Positions 1-8,953 of a DNA stretch of 64,000 bases are shown here, piece by piece (positions within the stretch are counted from its first letter, which is position 1; every line of letters begins with the position of its first letter). This stretch comes from Phycisphaerales bacterium (lineage in GTDB: Bacteria; Planctomycetota; Phycisphaerae; Phycisphaerales; SM1A02): NCBI GenBank assembly GCA_022446885.1, contig JAKVBU010000015.1, forward strand, positions 35,891 to 99,890, read 5' to 3'. The notes below the pieces were generated by a model. The model saw only the letters and a program-made list of their open reading frames with translations. It was not told the DNA's origin and did no database searches. Position numbers and translations under genes: made by a program.

Positions 1-768
1 GGCACACACCTAGTGTTCCGGCCGTACATCTCTCCCAATGACATGATCCGGATGGAGTTGTATCCCCGGCTTTCGAGCGCAACGGTGACGCCGGTAACGA
101 CGCCAACTGGCCAGCCCATCACGATTCCCAATGAAAACACGACCGAGGTCTTCACCAATGTCCGTGTTCGAGATGGTGAGACCATCGTGCTGGGTGGGCT
201 CTTCCAGGAGAGCACCGCGATCACCCGTCGCAATGTGCCGTTGCTGGGCGACATCCCACTGGCTGGCAACGCATTCAAGGGGCAGGACGACCAGGTTGGG
301 CGTGAGGAGGTCATCTTCCTGCTCACGCCGACCATCGTGAAAGATGACAGGCTTGCCGAGATGGGCGATGACAGCCTGGAGATCATGGACTCGGTCAGGG
401 TCGGTGCCCGCAGTGGCCTGCTCCCCTGGAGTCGTGAGCAGGTGACCGCCAACTTCAATCGGGACGCCCTCAAAGCCTTCCGTGAAGGTGAGCTCGACTT
501 GGCCATGTACTACGCCGACTCCTCCCTGCGGCATAACGCTCAGCAGCCCGAATTGCGTCAGTTGCGTGAGTCGCTCACCGGTGAGGCCGATCGGACGTGG
601 GAGCGCCACTTGGGCCGCCGCATCATGGAGCGGGAGATGCTGAGGGGGCCTGCCCCTGGCGACTTCCCCGACACCCCTGAGGATGCCTCAAGTGATGCTG
701 CAAGCCCATCGCCCGGCACCATGCGGGATCGCTTGAGCACCGTGCCCTTTGGAAGCAGTGGATTCTGA
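1..768 (+). CDS. Secretin (GspD/PilQ family), C-terminal part, 5' truncated by window edge
   Basis: The reading frame is open from base 1, so the gene begins upstream of the window. Visible residues match the C-terminal half of the secretin beta-barrel domain that forms the outer-membrane channel of type II secretion and type IV pilus systems: the strand-rich stretch with 'GETIVLGGL', the 'VPLLGDIPLAG' signature, and 'EEVIFLLTPTIV' at the end of the barrel. About 125 residues follow the barrel, charged and low in structure motifs, perhaps for pilotin binding or periplasmic contacts. It is followed 41 nt downstream by a TPR lipoprotein and further on by the matching ATPase and platform protein, which supports a secretion or pilus operon. 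Whether this is GspD, PilQ or an MshL-type secretin cannot be decided from the fragment. Confidence 0.88.
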   Translation, partial: GTHLVFRPYISPNDMIRMELYPRLSSATVTPVTTPTGQPITIPNENTTEVFTNVRVRDGETIVLGGLFQESTAITRRNVPLLGDIPLAGNAFKGQDDQVGREEVIFLLTPTIVKDDRLAEMGDDSLEIMDSVRVGARSGLLPWSREQVTANFNRDALKAFREGELDLAMYYADSSLRHNAQQPELRQLRESLTGEADRTWERHLGRRIMEREMLRGPAPGDFPDTPEDASSDAASPSPGTMRDRLSTVPFGSSGF

Positions 769-809
769 CTGACTGTTCGATCGCCCGATCGATGTGCAAG
801 GAGCTTCGA

Positions 810-2000
810 ATGTTGATTCGAATCACGACCGTGTCCGCGCTGGCCCTGACAATGATGGGTTGCAATCCCGTCACCAAGTCGGGCATGGAAGCACGCAAGC
901 AGGCCATGTCCCGCATGGATCAGGCCAACGCCAGCATGACCCGGAAGCAGGCTGCAGGTGCATTTGAGACGGGGCAGCTGGACAAGGCTCGAAAGCTCAT
1001 CACTGAGTCGATTGAGCGTTACCCCGACCATGCCGAGAGTTGGGCGCTGTTGGGTCGGGTGCTCATGGAGCAGACGCATCTCGATCAGGCTGTTCTGGCG
1101 ATGAACAAGGCAATTGAACTTGAGCCCGGACATGCGCCGACGCACTACTTCCTCGGCGTGATCCACGAGCGATGGTCAAAGGACCACCGGGCAGCTGAGT
1201 GCTACGAAGCTGCCTTCGAGGCCGAGCCACATAGGGCGCAGTATCTGATGGCTGCCGCTGAGTCTCGCGTCGCAACCGGAGACGTGTCCGGGGCCAGGTC
1301 GTTGATCGAAGACAATCTCGATCGTTTTGAACACCATGCAGCGATGCAACACTTGCTGGCCCACATCTCAATGCTCGAGGGGGACGCCACGGCGGCCGCA
1401 CTTCGATGTGAGGAGGCCCGTCTGCTGGCTCCAGAAGACGAGTCGATCGCCCGCGATCTGTGTCGCATGCGATTCAGGACTGGTGACTGGGCCGGCTGCC
1501 TGGATGCCATTGACGACTGGCAGCAGCGATTCGGTCAGCGAGATGCCATGCTGGAGCATGTGCAGGCTCGATGCCTCGTGCTGGTCCGTCGCGACAACGA
1601 AGCCCGTGCGACATATCGGACCCTCTGCAAGCAGGACCCCGAGAATGTCACCTACTGGCGTGAGCGGGGTATGTTGGCTTGGGCTCAGGAAGATTGGGAC
1701 ACGTTGGCGACCTGCGCCACCCAATTGATGAGCCTGCGTCCGGGAATGTACGAGTCTGCGTTGCTCCAGGCCGTGTCAGCCCGTGCAGCAGGGGCCGTGG
1801 GCAAAGCGCGGGCATTGCTTGAAGACCTCGTCGTGGCCCATCCTGATCGATCGAAGGCCTGGGCGCTGCTTGCCAGCATTCGCTCTGGGGCGGGGGATCT
1901 GACCGGAGCGGAAAAAGCTCGGCAGATCGCGGTCAAGTGCGACCCTTCACTGGCCGATCTCCCTCGCGTGACGGGGGTATTCGGAACGCAGGGCCACTGA
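810..2000 (+). CDS. TPR-repeat lipoprotein of the secretion/pilus operon
   Basis: A 396-residue protein with a lipoprotein signal: a basic start, a hydrophobic run and a lipobox ending at Cys (LTMMGC, near residue 18). The rest is made of tetratricopeptide repeats, recognisable from patterns such as 'AESWALLGRVLMEQTHLDQAVLAMNKAIELEPGH' split over residues 70-110 and again near the C-terminus. The start at 810 is chosen over an upstream ATG at 792 because AAGGAG lies 6 nt before it and because it begins the signal peptide directly. TPR lipoproteins commonly assist secretin assembly (PilF/PilW-type pilotins), and its place straight after the secretin suggests that role; this is inference. It is longer than classical pilotins. 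Confidence 0.78.
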   Translation: MLIRITTVSALALTMMGCNPVTKSGMEARKQAMSRMDQANASMTRKQAAGAFETGQLDKARKLITESIERYPDHAESWALLGRVLMEQTHLDQAVLAMNKAIELEPGHAPTHYFLGVIHERWSKDHRAAECYEAAFEAEPHRAQYLMAAAESRVATGDVSGARSLIEDNLDRFEHHAAMQHLLAHISMLEGDATAAALRCEEARLLAPEDESIARDLCRMRFRTGDWAGCLDAIDDWQQRFGQRDAMLEHVQARCLVLVRRDNEARATYRTLCKQDPENVTYWRERGMLAWAQEDWDTLATCATQLMSLRPGMYESALLQAVSARAAGAVGKARALLEDLVVAHPDRSKAWALLASIRSGAGDLTGAEKARQIAVKCDPSLADLPRVTGVFGTQGH

Positions 2001-2048
2001 GGGCCTTTCAGACCGGATGCCCTCCTCGCCAGTCGAAGAAGGGCCTCC

Positions 2049-3482
2049 ATGTTCCAGACGCTGACCAGAACGATGCTTTCCGCGACGGCATTCACGGCCG
2101 CGGCCGTGGCCGGCGGTTGCCTCGTGTCTTGGTTGCTCGGATCTGCCATGCCCTGGCCCAGCCTTGTGGGGGCGGGAATCGCTGCCGGGACGATGGCGGC
2201 CGTGGCCCTGGCCGTCGTCGCCCGCAGCAGCGGGGCGTTCCGCGCCCGACTCGAGTCCACCCGCACGGCAGAGGCGGTCGCATCTGCACCACGTTGGCTG
2301 CGACCCACAGCTCGCACGTTGGTGGGGTGCCTTGAACGAATGGCCGTTCGTGAAGATGCCTGGAAGACCCGCGAGCGAGATCTGGAGATCCGCGCTCGCG
2401 TCGCCGAGTCCGGCCGCGAGCAGGCCGAGGCGGTGCTCGCCGTAATGGATGAAGCAGTGCTCGTGGTGAATGAGTTTCAGGAGGTCGTTGTCTGCAACGC
2501 TGCTGCCGGTCGTCTGCTGTCCTGCGACAGCGAAGCCGCACCGGGCCGACCCCTGAGCGACATCGTTCAAGACTCGACACTGCGTCGGATCATTGTCGAG
2601 ACCATGGATGCCCAGTCGACAGGGGTCCGCCAAGCTGAACTCATGCTGGGCGAGGGCGCCGACGCCATCGCTTGCGAGGCGACCGTCGGCTGCATCCTCG
2701 ATCAGAAGGACCGTGTCAGCGCCGCCGTCGCTGTACTGCACGACCTGACTCGAGAGCGTGAAATCGCTCAGATGAAGAGCGAGTTCGTCAGCAAGGCCAG
2801 CCACGAACTGCGCACGCCTCTGTCTTCAATGCGGGCATGCGTCGAGATGCTCGTTGATGGAGAGGCACAAGACGAAGGAACCCGCGAAGACTTCTACGGC
2901 ATCATTCAGACGGAGACCGAGCGATTGGCCCGGCTGGTGGACAACATGCTGAACATCTCTCGGATCGAGGCGGGCATCATCGAGATTGATCGCACCCGCG
3001 TGGATCTGGGATCGGTGCTTGAGCAGGCGGTGCGGACCATCGAGCCGCAGGCCTCCGAGAAAGGGCAGACACTGCACGCCGATCTGTCGCCCGTCGATCT
3101 GAACGTGAGCGGTGATTGCGACATGCTGCTGCAGGTAGTTGTCAATCTGCTGTCAAACGCCGTGAAGTACACGCCCGAGGGTGGCCGCATCGTCGTAACT
3201 GCCGATTCAGACAACCTCGCCCGCTGTGTGCACGTGGGTGTGCAGGACACAGGCCTTGGCATTCCGCCCGCCGATGTCGATCGCATCTTCGAGAAGTTCT
3301 ACCGAGTCGAAAACTACAAGCGCGTCGCCAAGGGCACGGGTCTGGGCCTGAATCTCTGCCGCCACATCGTCGAGACGGTGCACGGTGGTCAGATTGGCCT
3401 GGAGTCAACGCTCGGCATGGGCTCACGCTTCTGGTTCACCGTTCCCATGGGTCGTGTGGAAGCGCCCCGAGTTGCAGCCTGA
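2049..3482 (+). CDS. Membrane sensor histidine kinase (PAS-HisKA-HATPase)
   Basis: A 477-residue sensor kinase. Two hydrophobic segments lie near residues 10-30 and 37-58 with almost no periplasmic loop, so sensing is probably in the membrane or cytoplasm. A PAS-like region covers about 125-235. The H-box has the phospho-accepting His at residue 252 in 'SHELRTP', followed by the N-box 'NLLSNAVKYTPEGG', G1 box 'DTGLGIP', F-box 'FEKFYR' and G2 'GTGLGL'. All catalytic boxes are present, so the kinase should be active. The gene is followed 14 nt later by a single-domain response regulator, its likely partner, and then by an HD-GYP and a STAS protein, all inside a secretion/pilus operon. Confidence 0.92.
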   Translation: MFQTLTRTMLSATAFTAAAVAGGCLVSWLLGSAMPWPSLVGAGIAAGTMAAVALAVVARSSGAFRARLESTRTAEAVASAPRWLRPTARTLVGCLERMAVREDAWKTRERDLEIRARVAESGREQAEAVLAVMDEAVLVVNEFQEVVVCNAAAGRLLSCDSEAAPGRPLSDIVQDSTLRRIIVETMDAQSTGVRQAELMLGEGADAIACEATVGCILDQKDRVSAAVAVLHDLTREREIAQMKSEFVSKASHELRTPLSSMRACVEMLVDGEAQDEGTREDFYGIIQTETERLARLVDNMLNISRIEAGIIEIDRTRVDLGSVLEQAVRTIEPQASEKGQTLHADLSPVDLNVSGDCDMLLQVVVNLLSNAVKYTPEGGRIVVTADSDNLARCVHVGVQDTGLGIPPADVDRIFEKFYRVENYKRVAKGTGLGLNLCRHIVETVHGGQIGLESTLGMGSRFWFTVPMGRVEAPRVAA

Positions 3483-3496
3483 TGAGGTCCACTGAG

Positions 3497-3883
3497 ATGT
3501 CTTCCGAGTTCATTCTGGTCGTTGACGACGAGTCTCATATCCAACACGTGGTGTCGCTGAAACTGCGCAACGCGGGATGGGAAGTCGAGACCGCCGCTGA
3601 CGGCGAAGAGGCCCTGCACGCCATGGCTGCTCGCCGCCCGACGCTGGTCGTGACGGATCTTCAGATGCCCTACATGGATGGCATAGAGTTGTGTCGTGCG
3701 ATGCTTGAGCGTCCTGACCTCTGCGACGTGCCGGTGATCGTGCTTACGGCTCGTGGCTACGCGCTGGGTGACGAGGCTTCGGAACTGCCAAATGTGAACG
3801 CCGTGCTCAGCAAACCCTTCAGCCCTCGTGCCATTCTCGATCACGTCGATGGCATTTTGAACACGCCGGAGCGTGCAGCATGA
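3497..3883 (+). CDS. Single-domain response regulator (CheY-like)
   Basis: A 128-residue receiver domain with no output domain. The acidic pair is D10/D11, the phospho-acceptor is D54 in 'VTDLQMP', and the conserved Lys sits in 'LSKPF' near residue 103. An alternative ATG at 3482 overlaps the kinase stop codon, but 3497 has GAGG about 9 nt upstream and starts right at the first beta strand, so it is preferred. The stop overlaps the start of the HD-GYP gene by 4 nt. It probably receives phosphate from the upstream kinase and acts by protein contact, perhaps on the HD-GYP enzyme or the secretion ATPase; the partner is inference. Confidence 0.9.
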   Translation: MSSEFILVVDDESHIQHVVSLKLRNAGWEVETAADGEEALHAMAARRPTLVVTDLQMPYMDGIELCRAMLERPDLCDVPVIVLTARGYALGDEASELPNVNAVLSKPFSPRAILDHVDGILNTPERAA

Positions 3884-5496
3884 GCCGAGCTGATCTGGCC
3901 AATCTCTTCGAGCGATCCACGCTCACGCAGTCGCTTCGGCAGGCTGGTCTCATCGCAGTTGCATGTGAGACGGACGGCTCGATCGCCACTTCCGTCAACA
4001 GCCACGACTGGTTGGGTGCATTGGCTACCTGCTCAGGCCTGGTGCAGGGCGCCCTCAGGGACGCCGTCCCAGGCTGGTTGGACGCTGCCGAACCCGATCC
4101 TCTCGAACTCGTTGCAGGCGTCTGGTGCATTCCCGTGCCGGTGCATGCCCGTCGAAGGCAAGTTGGGTGGATCACAGCTCTCGTCGTGACGGATGATGTC
4201 ACGTCAGGTGGCGTTTTCGCGGCCTTGTGTCAGGCAGCCAAACTCGACATGAAGGTCACGGCTGCACTGCTCGAGGCGCTTCCGGCACCCTCGTGCCGGG
4301 AGGTCGGTCGACTGGCCGTGCTGGTGCGAAGTCTGTGCGATGAGCATGCGCGGGCGCGACAGCAGGAAGGTGCCCTGGAGACGGTTGGTCAGGAATTGTC
4401 GAGCACATACGAGGAGATCAGTCTTCTCTATTCCGTGACCGGCAACATGACGCTTGCACAGCGACCAGATCGATTCGCCGCCTGGGCCTGCGAGGAACTC
4501 CTCCAGACGCTGCCCTACAGTTGGGTCGCCGCCTGGATCGACCGTGCGGGACGTGGCGATGGCGAGTTGATCGTGTCCGGCCGGTCTGGGCCTGATCGAA
4601 CGCAGATCAGAGACCTCGCTCGTCGCCTGCTGCTCACTTGTGATGGAGACGCCCCAGTTGTCGCAGAGTCGGCGCCTCTAGGTGTTCGTCTTGATGTGCT
4701 CGGTGCAGGGGGTATTGCTCAGCCCGTGACGCGTGATGGTCGGGTGATCGGTGTGCTCCTAGCAGGTGACAAGACCGGAGAAGACACAGTGGTCTCGTCA
4801 GTCGATGCCAAACTCATCGCTGCTGCGGCTGCCCATGTTGGCATCTTCCTTGAGAACGCCGGCCTGTATGAAGAGCTCAACGCGATGTTCCTGGGCACAC
4901 TCGACGCCCTCACGGCATCGATCGACGCCAAGGATCGCTACACCTCCGGCCACTCGAGTCGAGTCGCCATGCTTACCCGCCATCTGGCTCGTGCCATCGG
5001 CCTCGATGACGCAACCGCTCATCGCATGCACATCGCCGGGCTCGTTCACGACGTGGGCAAGATCGGTGTGCCAGAGGCCGTGCTCCGCAAGCCGGGGCGG
5101 CTGACTGACGCCGAGTTTGAGCAGGTCAAGCAGCACCCGGCGATCGGACATCGCATTCTTCGGGACATCCCCAACTTCGACGACATTCTCGGTGGGGTAC
5201 TTCATCACCACGAGCGCTGGGATGGCGCCGGGTATCCCCACGGAATCAGTGGTGAGGACATTCCTCTGGCGGCTCGTCTGATCGCACTCGCCGACACGTT
5301 CGATGCGATGTGCTCGACGCGAACCTATCGCCAGGCACTCACGCGCACCAGCGTGCTCGACGAGATCGCTCGATGCGCCGGCACCCAGTTCGACCCCGAA
5401 CTGGTTCCGGTGTTCCTGTCGCTTGATTTCACCGCCTTCGATCGAATGGTGGCTGAACATCGCGCTGCGGACGGGCATCAGGAGGCAGCGGCATGA
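3880..5496 (+). CDS. GAF/HD-GYP domain protein, predicted cyclic di-GMP phosphodiesterase
   Basis: A 538-residue protein. The N-terminal 160 residues are not recognised, a short coiled stretch follows, a GAF-like domain covers about 185-330, and an HD-GYP domain covers about 340-530. The metal-binding HD pair is H390-D391 ('HDVGKIG'), and the downstream signature runs from H442 to P453 ('HHHERWDGAGYP'), so the domain is intact and expected to hydrolyse c-di-GMP. Its start overlaps the response-regulator stop (ATGA) and its end overlaps the STAS gene, so translation is probably coupled. It lies two genes before an ATPase with a c-di-GMP-binding N-terminal motif, making local control of the machine plausible. 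Confidence 0.9.
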   Translation: MSRADLANLFERSTLTQSLRQAGLIAVACETDGSIATSVNSHDWLGALATCSGLVQGALRDAVPGWLDAAEPDPLELVAGVWCIPVPVHARRRQVGWITALVVTDDVTSGGVFAALCQAAKLDMKVTAALLEALPAPSCREVGRLAVLVRSLCDEHARARQQEGALETVGQELSSTYEEISLLYSVTGNMTLAQRPDRFAAWACEELLQTLPYSWVAAWIDRAGRGDGELIVSGRSGPDRTQIRDLARRLLLTCDGDAPVVAESAPLGVRLDVLGAGGIAQPVTRDGRVIGVLLAGDKTGEDTVVSSVDAKLIAAAAAHVGIFLENAGLYEELNAMFLGTLDALTASIDAKDRYTSGHSSRVAMLTRHLARAIGLDDATAHRMHIAGLVHDVGKIGVPEAVLRKPGRLTDAEFEQVKQHPAIGHRILRDIPNFDDILGGVLHHHERWDGAGYPHGISGEDIPLAARLIALADTFDAMCSTRTYRQALTRTSVLDEIARCAGTQFDPELVPVFLSLDFTAFDRMVAEHRAADGHQEAAA

Positions 5497-5858
5497 AGAT
5501 CGAATGGGAAGAACATCGAAGCGGCACGGTGATGCGTGTCACTGGAGAGCTGGTCGCGGATGCCACCGACGCACTTCGCCGCGAATCTACCGAGCGGTTG
5601 ACTACTTCCCCTCGGCTTGTGCTGGATCTTCGTGCCCTTGAGCGTGTGGACTCCGCCGGGCTCGAGGCCCTGCTCTGGCTGTCCGAGGAAGTGATGCGCC
5701 GCGGTGGTCAGTTCCGCATCGTGCGTGGTGGGGGGCAGCCGGCCGCTGCCATGCAGGCGACCCGGATTGACCGTCGCATGGCCATGCACGCCACGCTTGA
5801 GTCGGCGGCCCGCAGTCTTTCGCGTGGGCACCACAGCGCACGGGAGGCGGCGGCATGA
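5493..5858 (+). CDS. STAS-domain protein (anti-sigma-factor-antagonist-like)
   Basis: A 121-residue STAS domain. The pattern 'LVLDLRALERVDSAGLEALL' contains S54 at the position phosphorylated in SpoIIAA/RsbV-type antagonists, so switching by a serine kinase is possible. No cognate anti-sigma kinase is seen in the window. The C-terminal 30 residues are basic and look disordered. Starts and stops overlap the neighbours on both sides by 4 nt (ATGA), tying it to the HD-GYP gene and the secretion ATPase gene. It might work as a partner-switching adaptor for the machine rather than for a sigma factor. Confidence 0.85.
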   Translation: MKIEWEEHRSGTVMRVTGELVADATDALRRESTERLTTSPRLVLDLRALERVDSAGLEALLWLSEEVMRRGGQFRIVRGGGQPAAAMQATRIDRRMAMHATLESAARSLSRGHHSAREAAA

Positions 5859-7588
5859 GTGTTCGATCCACACGAAACGGCGGTCTGGAGACCGTCCCTG
5901 AGGTTCCTCTGGGGCAGACGCTTGTCTCCAAGGGTGTCATCACCGATGAGCAACTGGCCGATGCACTGATGACCCAGCGAGAGCATGGGCACGACAAGCT
6001 CCTCGGTGAGGTCCTCTGCGATTTGGGCTTTGCCGATGAGACCGCCATCGCTGAGGCCTTGGCTGAATCGTGGGGTGTGCCTTTCGTGGCCCAGCCAGCT
6101 CGCACGGCAGATCCAGGTGTGCTGGAACATCTCCCGCGTGAGTTCGTCGAGGAGCACCGGGTGCTTCCGCTGTTTCACGTTCGCAATACGCTGACGGTTG
6201 CCGTGCCAGATCCGGCTGATCTGTGGTTGATCGAGGAGACAGCTCGCCTCTCGGGCGCCGAGGTGCAGGTTGCTGTAGCTGGCCGAAGTGAAATCGATGC
6301 TGCCATTCAGGCCTATCTCCCGGCAGCCAACGTATTCGTGATCGATGACATCTACGAAGACCTCAAGGAAGAGGACTTCAGTGTCGTCGAGCGGCAGGCC
6401 ACGGAGCTTGCCGATCTGGAAGAGGTCGCAGGCCACGGCCCCGTCGTCAAACTGGTGAACTACATCGTGTTCAGCGCGGTACAGGAAGGCGCCTCTGATA
6501 TTCACATCGAGCCCGACGACCATCGGCTGCGCGTGCGATTTCGCGTTGACGGCCGCTTGTACGAACGCTTGTCTCCACCGCACCGAATGCACGCGGCCAT
6601 TGCCTCGCGCGTCAAGATCTTGAGCAATCTGGACATCTCTGAGCGGCGTGTTCCACAGGATGGCGACTGCAACGTGATGATCGAGGGGCGGCCAATCGAC
6701 CTTCGTGTTTCCACAATGCCGGGCAAGTTCGGCGAGAAGGTGGTGATTCGAATCATCGACTCTCGCAATGCCCGCCTCGGGCTTGATCAACTGGGATTTG
6801 GTGCCCAGATGCTCGAAGCGTGGAAGCAGGTGGTGGAACAGCCAAACGGCATCGCGCTCGTGACAGGCCCGACGGGTTCGGGTAAATCGACGACGCTCTA
6901 CTCGGTGCTGCAGTCCATCAGCACCGATGAGATGAACATTTCGACCATCGAGGATCCCGTTGAAGCGAGGATTCCCGGCATCAATCAGTCGCAGGTGAAC
7001 ACCAAGGCGGGATTCACATTCGCAGGTGCGCTGCGGGCGATGTTGCGGCAGGATCCCGACATCATCATGGTTGGTGAGGTGCGTGATGCGGAGACCGCCG
7101 GAATCGTGACGCAGGCAGCGCTCACCGGTCACTTGGTCTTCTCCACACTGCATACGAACGACGCACCGTCGGCGGTCACGCGACTGGTGAATCTGGGCGT
7201 CGAGCCCTATCTGGTGGCGGCGACGCTGCGTGGGGTGCTTGCCCAGCGACTGGTTCGCAAGATCTGCCCGCACTGCAAGACGACGTTGGAGCCCGACGAA
7301 CGCACTGAAGCCACGATTCGGGCCGGTGGATTCGATCCTGGTCAACTCTTCTGCGGCGCGGGTTGTTCGCGTTGCCGCAACACCGGGTACGCCGGCAGGC
7401 TGGGCGTCTTTGAACTCATGGTGCCCCGAGGCGCCGTGCTCGATGCAATCGCCGCCGGAGAGAGTCTGCAGGCGATTCGAGCAAGCCTTGAGGGGACTGA
7501 CTTCAGGACACTGCGAGACGACGGCTTGGAGAAGGTCGCTCGGGGTCTTACCACGCCTCAGGAGGTGCTCTACGCCGCCAGCCAATGA
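5855..7588 (+). CDS. Type II secretion / type IV pilus assembly ATPase (GspE/PilB family) with MshEN N-domain
   Basis: A 577-residue hexameric traffic ATPase that would drive pseudopilus or pilus assembly from the cytoplasmic side. Residues 19-42 follow the MshEN pattern (LG-x-x-L-x-x-x-G-x-I-x-x-x-x-L-x-x-A-L-x-x-Q) known to bind c-di-GMP in MshE-like ATPases. The N2 domain follows, then the ATPase core: Walker A 'GPTGSGKST' at 338-346, Asp box region around 'STIEDPVE' (364-371), Walker B 'DIIMVGEVRD' (402-411) and His box 'TGHLVFSTLHTND'. A zinc tetracysteine is formed by C471, C474, C504 and C507, typical of GspE/PilB and absent from PilT. The start overlaps the STAS stop by 4 nt. Confidence 0.95.
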   Translation: MSVRSTRNGGLETVPEVPLGQTLVSKGVITDEQLADALMTQREHGHDKLLGEVLCDLGFADETAIAEALAESWGVPFVAQPARTADPGVLEHLPREFVEEHRVLPLFHVRNTLTVAVPDPADLWLIEETARLSGAEVQVAVAGRSEIDAAIQAYLPAANVFVIDDIYEDLKEEDFSVVERQATELADLEEVAGHGPVVKLVNYIVFSAVQEGASDIHIEPDDHRLRVRFRVDGRLYERLSPPHRMHAAIASRVKILSNLDISERRVPQDGDCNVMIEGRPIDLRVSTMPGKFGEKVVIRIIDSRNARLGLDQLGFGAQMLEAWKQVVEQPNGIALVTGPTGSGKSTTLYSVLQSISTDEMNISTIEDPVEARIPGINQSQVNTKAGFTFAGALRAMLRQDPDIIMVGEVRDAETAGIVTQAALTGHLVFSTLHTNDAPSAVTRLVNLGVEPYLVAATLRGVLAQRLVRKICPHCKTTLEPDERTEATIRAGGFDPGQLFCGAGCSRCRNTGYAGRLGVFELMVPRGAVLDAIAAGESLQAIRASLEGTDFRTLRDDGLEKVARGLTTPQEVLYAASQ

Positions 7589-7613
7589 CTGACTTGGCTT
7601 CGAGCATCAACCC

Positions 7614-8885
7614 ATGACTTCGCTCACTACCCAACTCGATGCGGTTTCGGAAGCGTCAAGCAGCACGTTCGCCTGGCGAGCTCGCCGCGCAGACGGTGAA
7701 GTGGTCACCGGCACCCTGCTGGCGCCCGATCGCGATGCGGTGGCGTGTCAGTTGCGTGCGGATGGCCTGATCGTGACGGCGATCAAACCTGCAGGGCTGA
7801 CAGTTGACTTCGATCAGGAAGCTCGGGAGATGCGAACCAGCGCCGGCGCTCGGCGCATCAAACGCAGCGATGTAGCACTGTTCTGTCAGCAGTTGGGCGT
7901 GATGCTCGAGACCGGCGTGCCTCTGCCCGAGGCGCTGGAGGCCATCGAGCGTCAGACACGCAAACGTGAGGTGGCGCAGCTGGTGCACGACATCCAGGTC
8001 GAGGTGTGTGGTGGTACGCCGCTGAGCCGGGCCTTCGCATCGCGGTCGCGGATCTTCCCGCCCGTCGTGATTTCGCTGGTAAAGGCATCGGAGGCCAGCG
8101 GAACGATGGCGCTCATGCTTGATCGCGTTGGCGACTATCTCAACCGCGAATTGCGCACTCGTCGCCAGGTGACAGGCGCTCTGACGTACCCGACATTCAT
8201 GCTCGGCACGGCATTCGCGGTTGTCGCTTTCATGCTGGTCGTGATCCTGCCCCGCTTTGCCCGCATCTACGAGATGAAGGCGGCGGCGCTGCCGGGGCCA
8301 ACCCGCTTCATGATCGCGCTGGGAGATGTGCTGCGGCATGACTGGATCTGGTGGGCGCCGTCGTTGCTCGTACTTGTCGGGATCTTCTTCATGTGGCGGC
8401 GAACCCAAGGCGGCCGTCAGACGCTCGACTGGATCAAACTTCGGTTGCCAGTGATCGGGCCGATGGTGTCGCTTCTGTATGTGGCTCGTTCAACGCGAAC
8501 CATGGCGACGCTGCTGGCTGGCGGCGTCGGGCTGCTGGACGTCATTCGGATCTGCCGTGGCATCACCGACAATCGGGCCTTTGACGCGCTGTGGATCGAC
8601 ATGGAGTCACGCGTTCGTGACGGCAAGCCCATGAGCGGCGCATTCGCGGCCTCGGCCCATGTGCCTCCAGATGTGGCTTCGATGATCGCATCAGGTGAGC
8701 GATCGGGCCGATTGCCAGAGGTCATGGAGACGGTTGCCACGCGAACCGACGAAACGCTCGAGGCCGGGATCAAGCGGGCCACGTCGATGATTGAGCCTGT
8801 CCTGATCGTGGTGATGGGCATCATCGTGGGCTCGGTGGCGCTGGCGCTGCTGCTGCCTGTCTTCAAGATGAGCACAATGGTGTAG
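7614..8885 (+). CDS. Type II secretion / type IV pilus inner-membrane platform protein (GspF/PilC family)
   Basis: A 423-residue polytopic inner-membrane protein that is the platform on which the GspE/PilB ATPase acts. Two GspF cytoplasmic domains are seen (about 80-205 and 285-405), each with the pattern L-x-x-G-V/M-x-L-x-x-A/V. Three strong hydrophobic segments lie around 195-225, 240-262 and 390-415. The N-terminal 75 residues resemble the ARG-type N-domain ('FAWRARRADGEVVTGTL'). It lies 25 nt after the ATPase gene and is the last gene of this operon in the window; the major pilin genes are not here. The next gene is convergent. Confidence 0.95.
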   Translation: MTSLTTQLDAVSEASSSTFAWRARRADGEVVTGTLLAPDRDAVACQLRADGLIVTAIKPAGLTVDFDQEAREMRTSAGARRIKRSDVALFCQQLGVMLETGVPLPEALEAIERQTRKREVAQLVHDIQVEVCGGTPLSRAFASRSRIFPPVVISLVKASEASGTMALMLDRVGDYLNRELRTRRQVTGALTYPTFMLGTAFAVVAFMLVVILPRFARIYEMKAAALPGPTRFMIALGDVLRHDWIWWAPSLLVLVGIFFMWRRTQGGRQTLDWIKLRLPVIGPMVSLLYVARSTRTMATLLAGGVGLLDVIRICRGITDNRAFDALWIDMESRVRDGKPMSGAFAASAHVPPDVASMIASGERSGRLPEVMETVATRTDETLEAGIKRATSMIEPVLIVVMGIIVGSVALALLLPVFKMSTMV

Positions 8886-8953
8886 CGAGGGTCGGACACC
8901 GGACGCTACCGGTCAGTGGGCATCGACGGGGCGGTGGGATTCGCGGGGATGAC

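Noticed and set aside
5708..7585. A 625-codon open frame on the minus strand opposite the secretion ATPase
   Set aside because: It mirrors the strongly supported gspE gene codon for codon, has no recognisable motif and arises from the GC-rich codon use.
8886..8953. Terminator between gspF and dusB
   Set aside because: Only a 5-bp ACCGG/CCGGT stem without T-tract; too weak to call.
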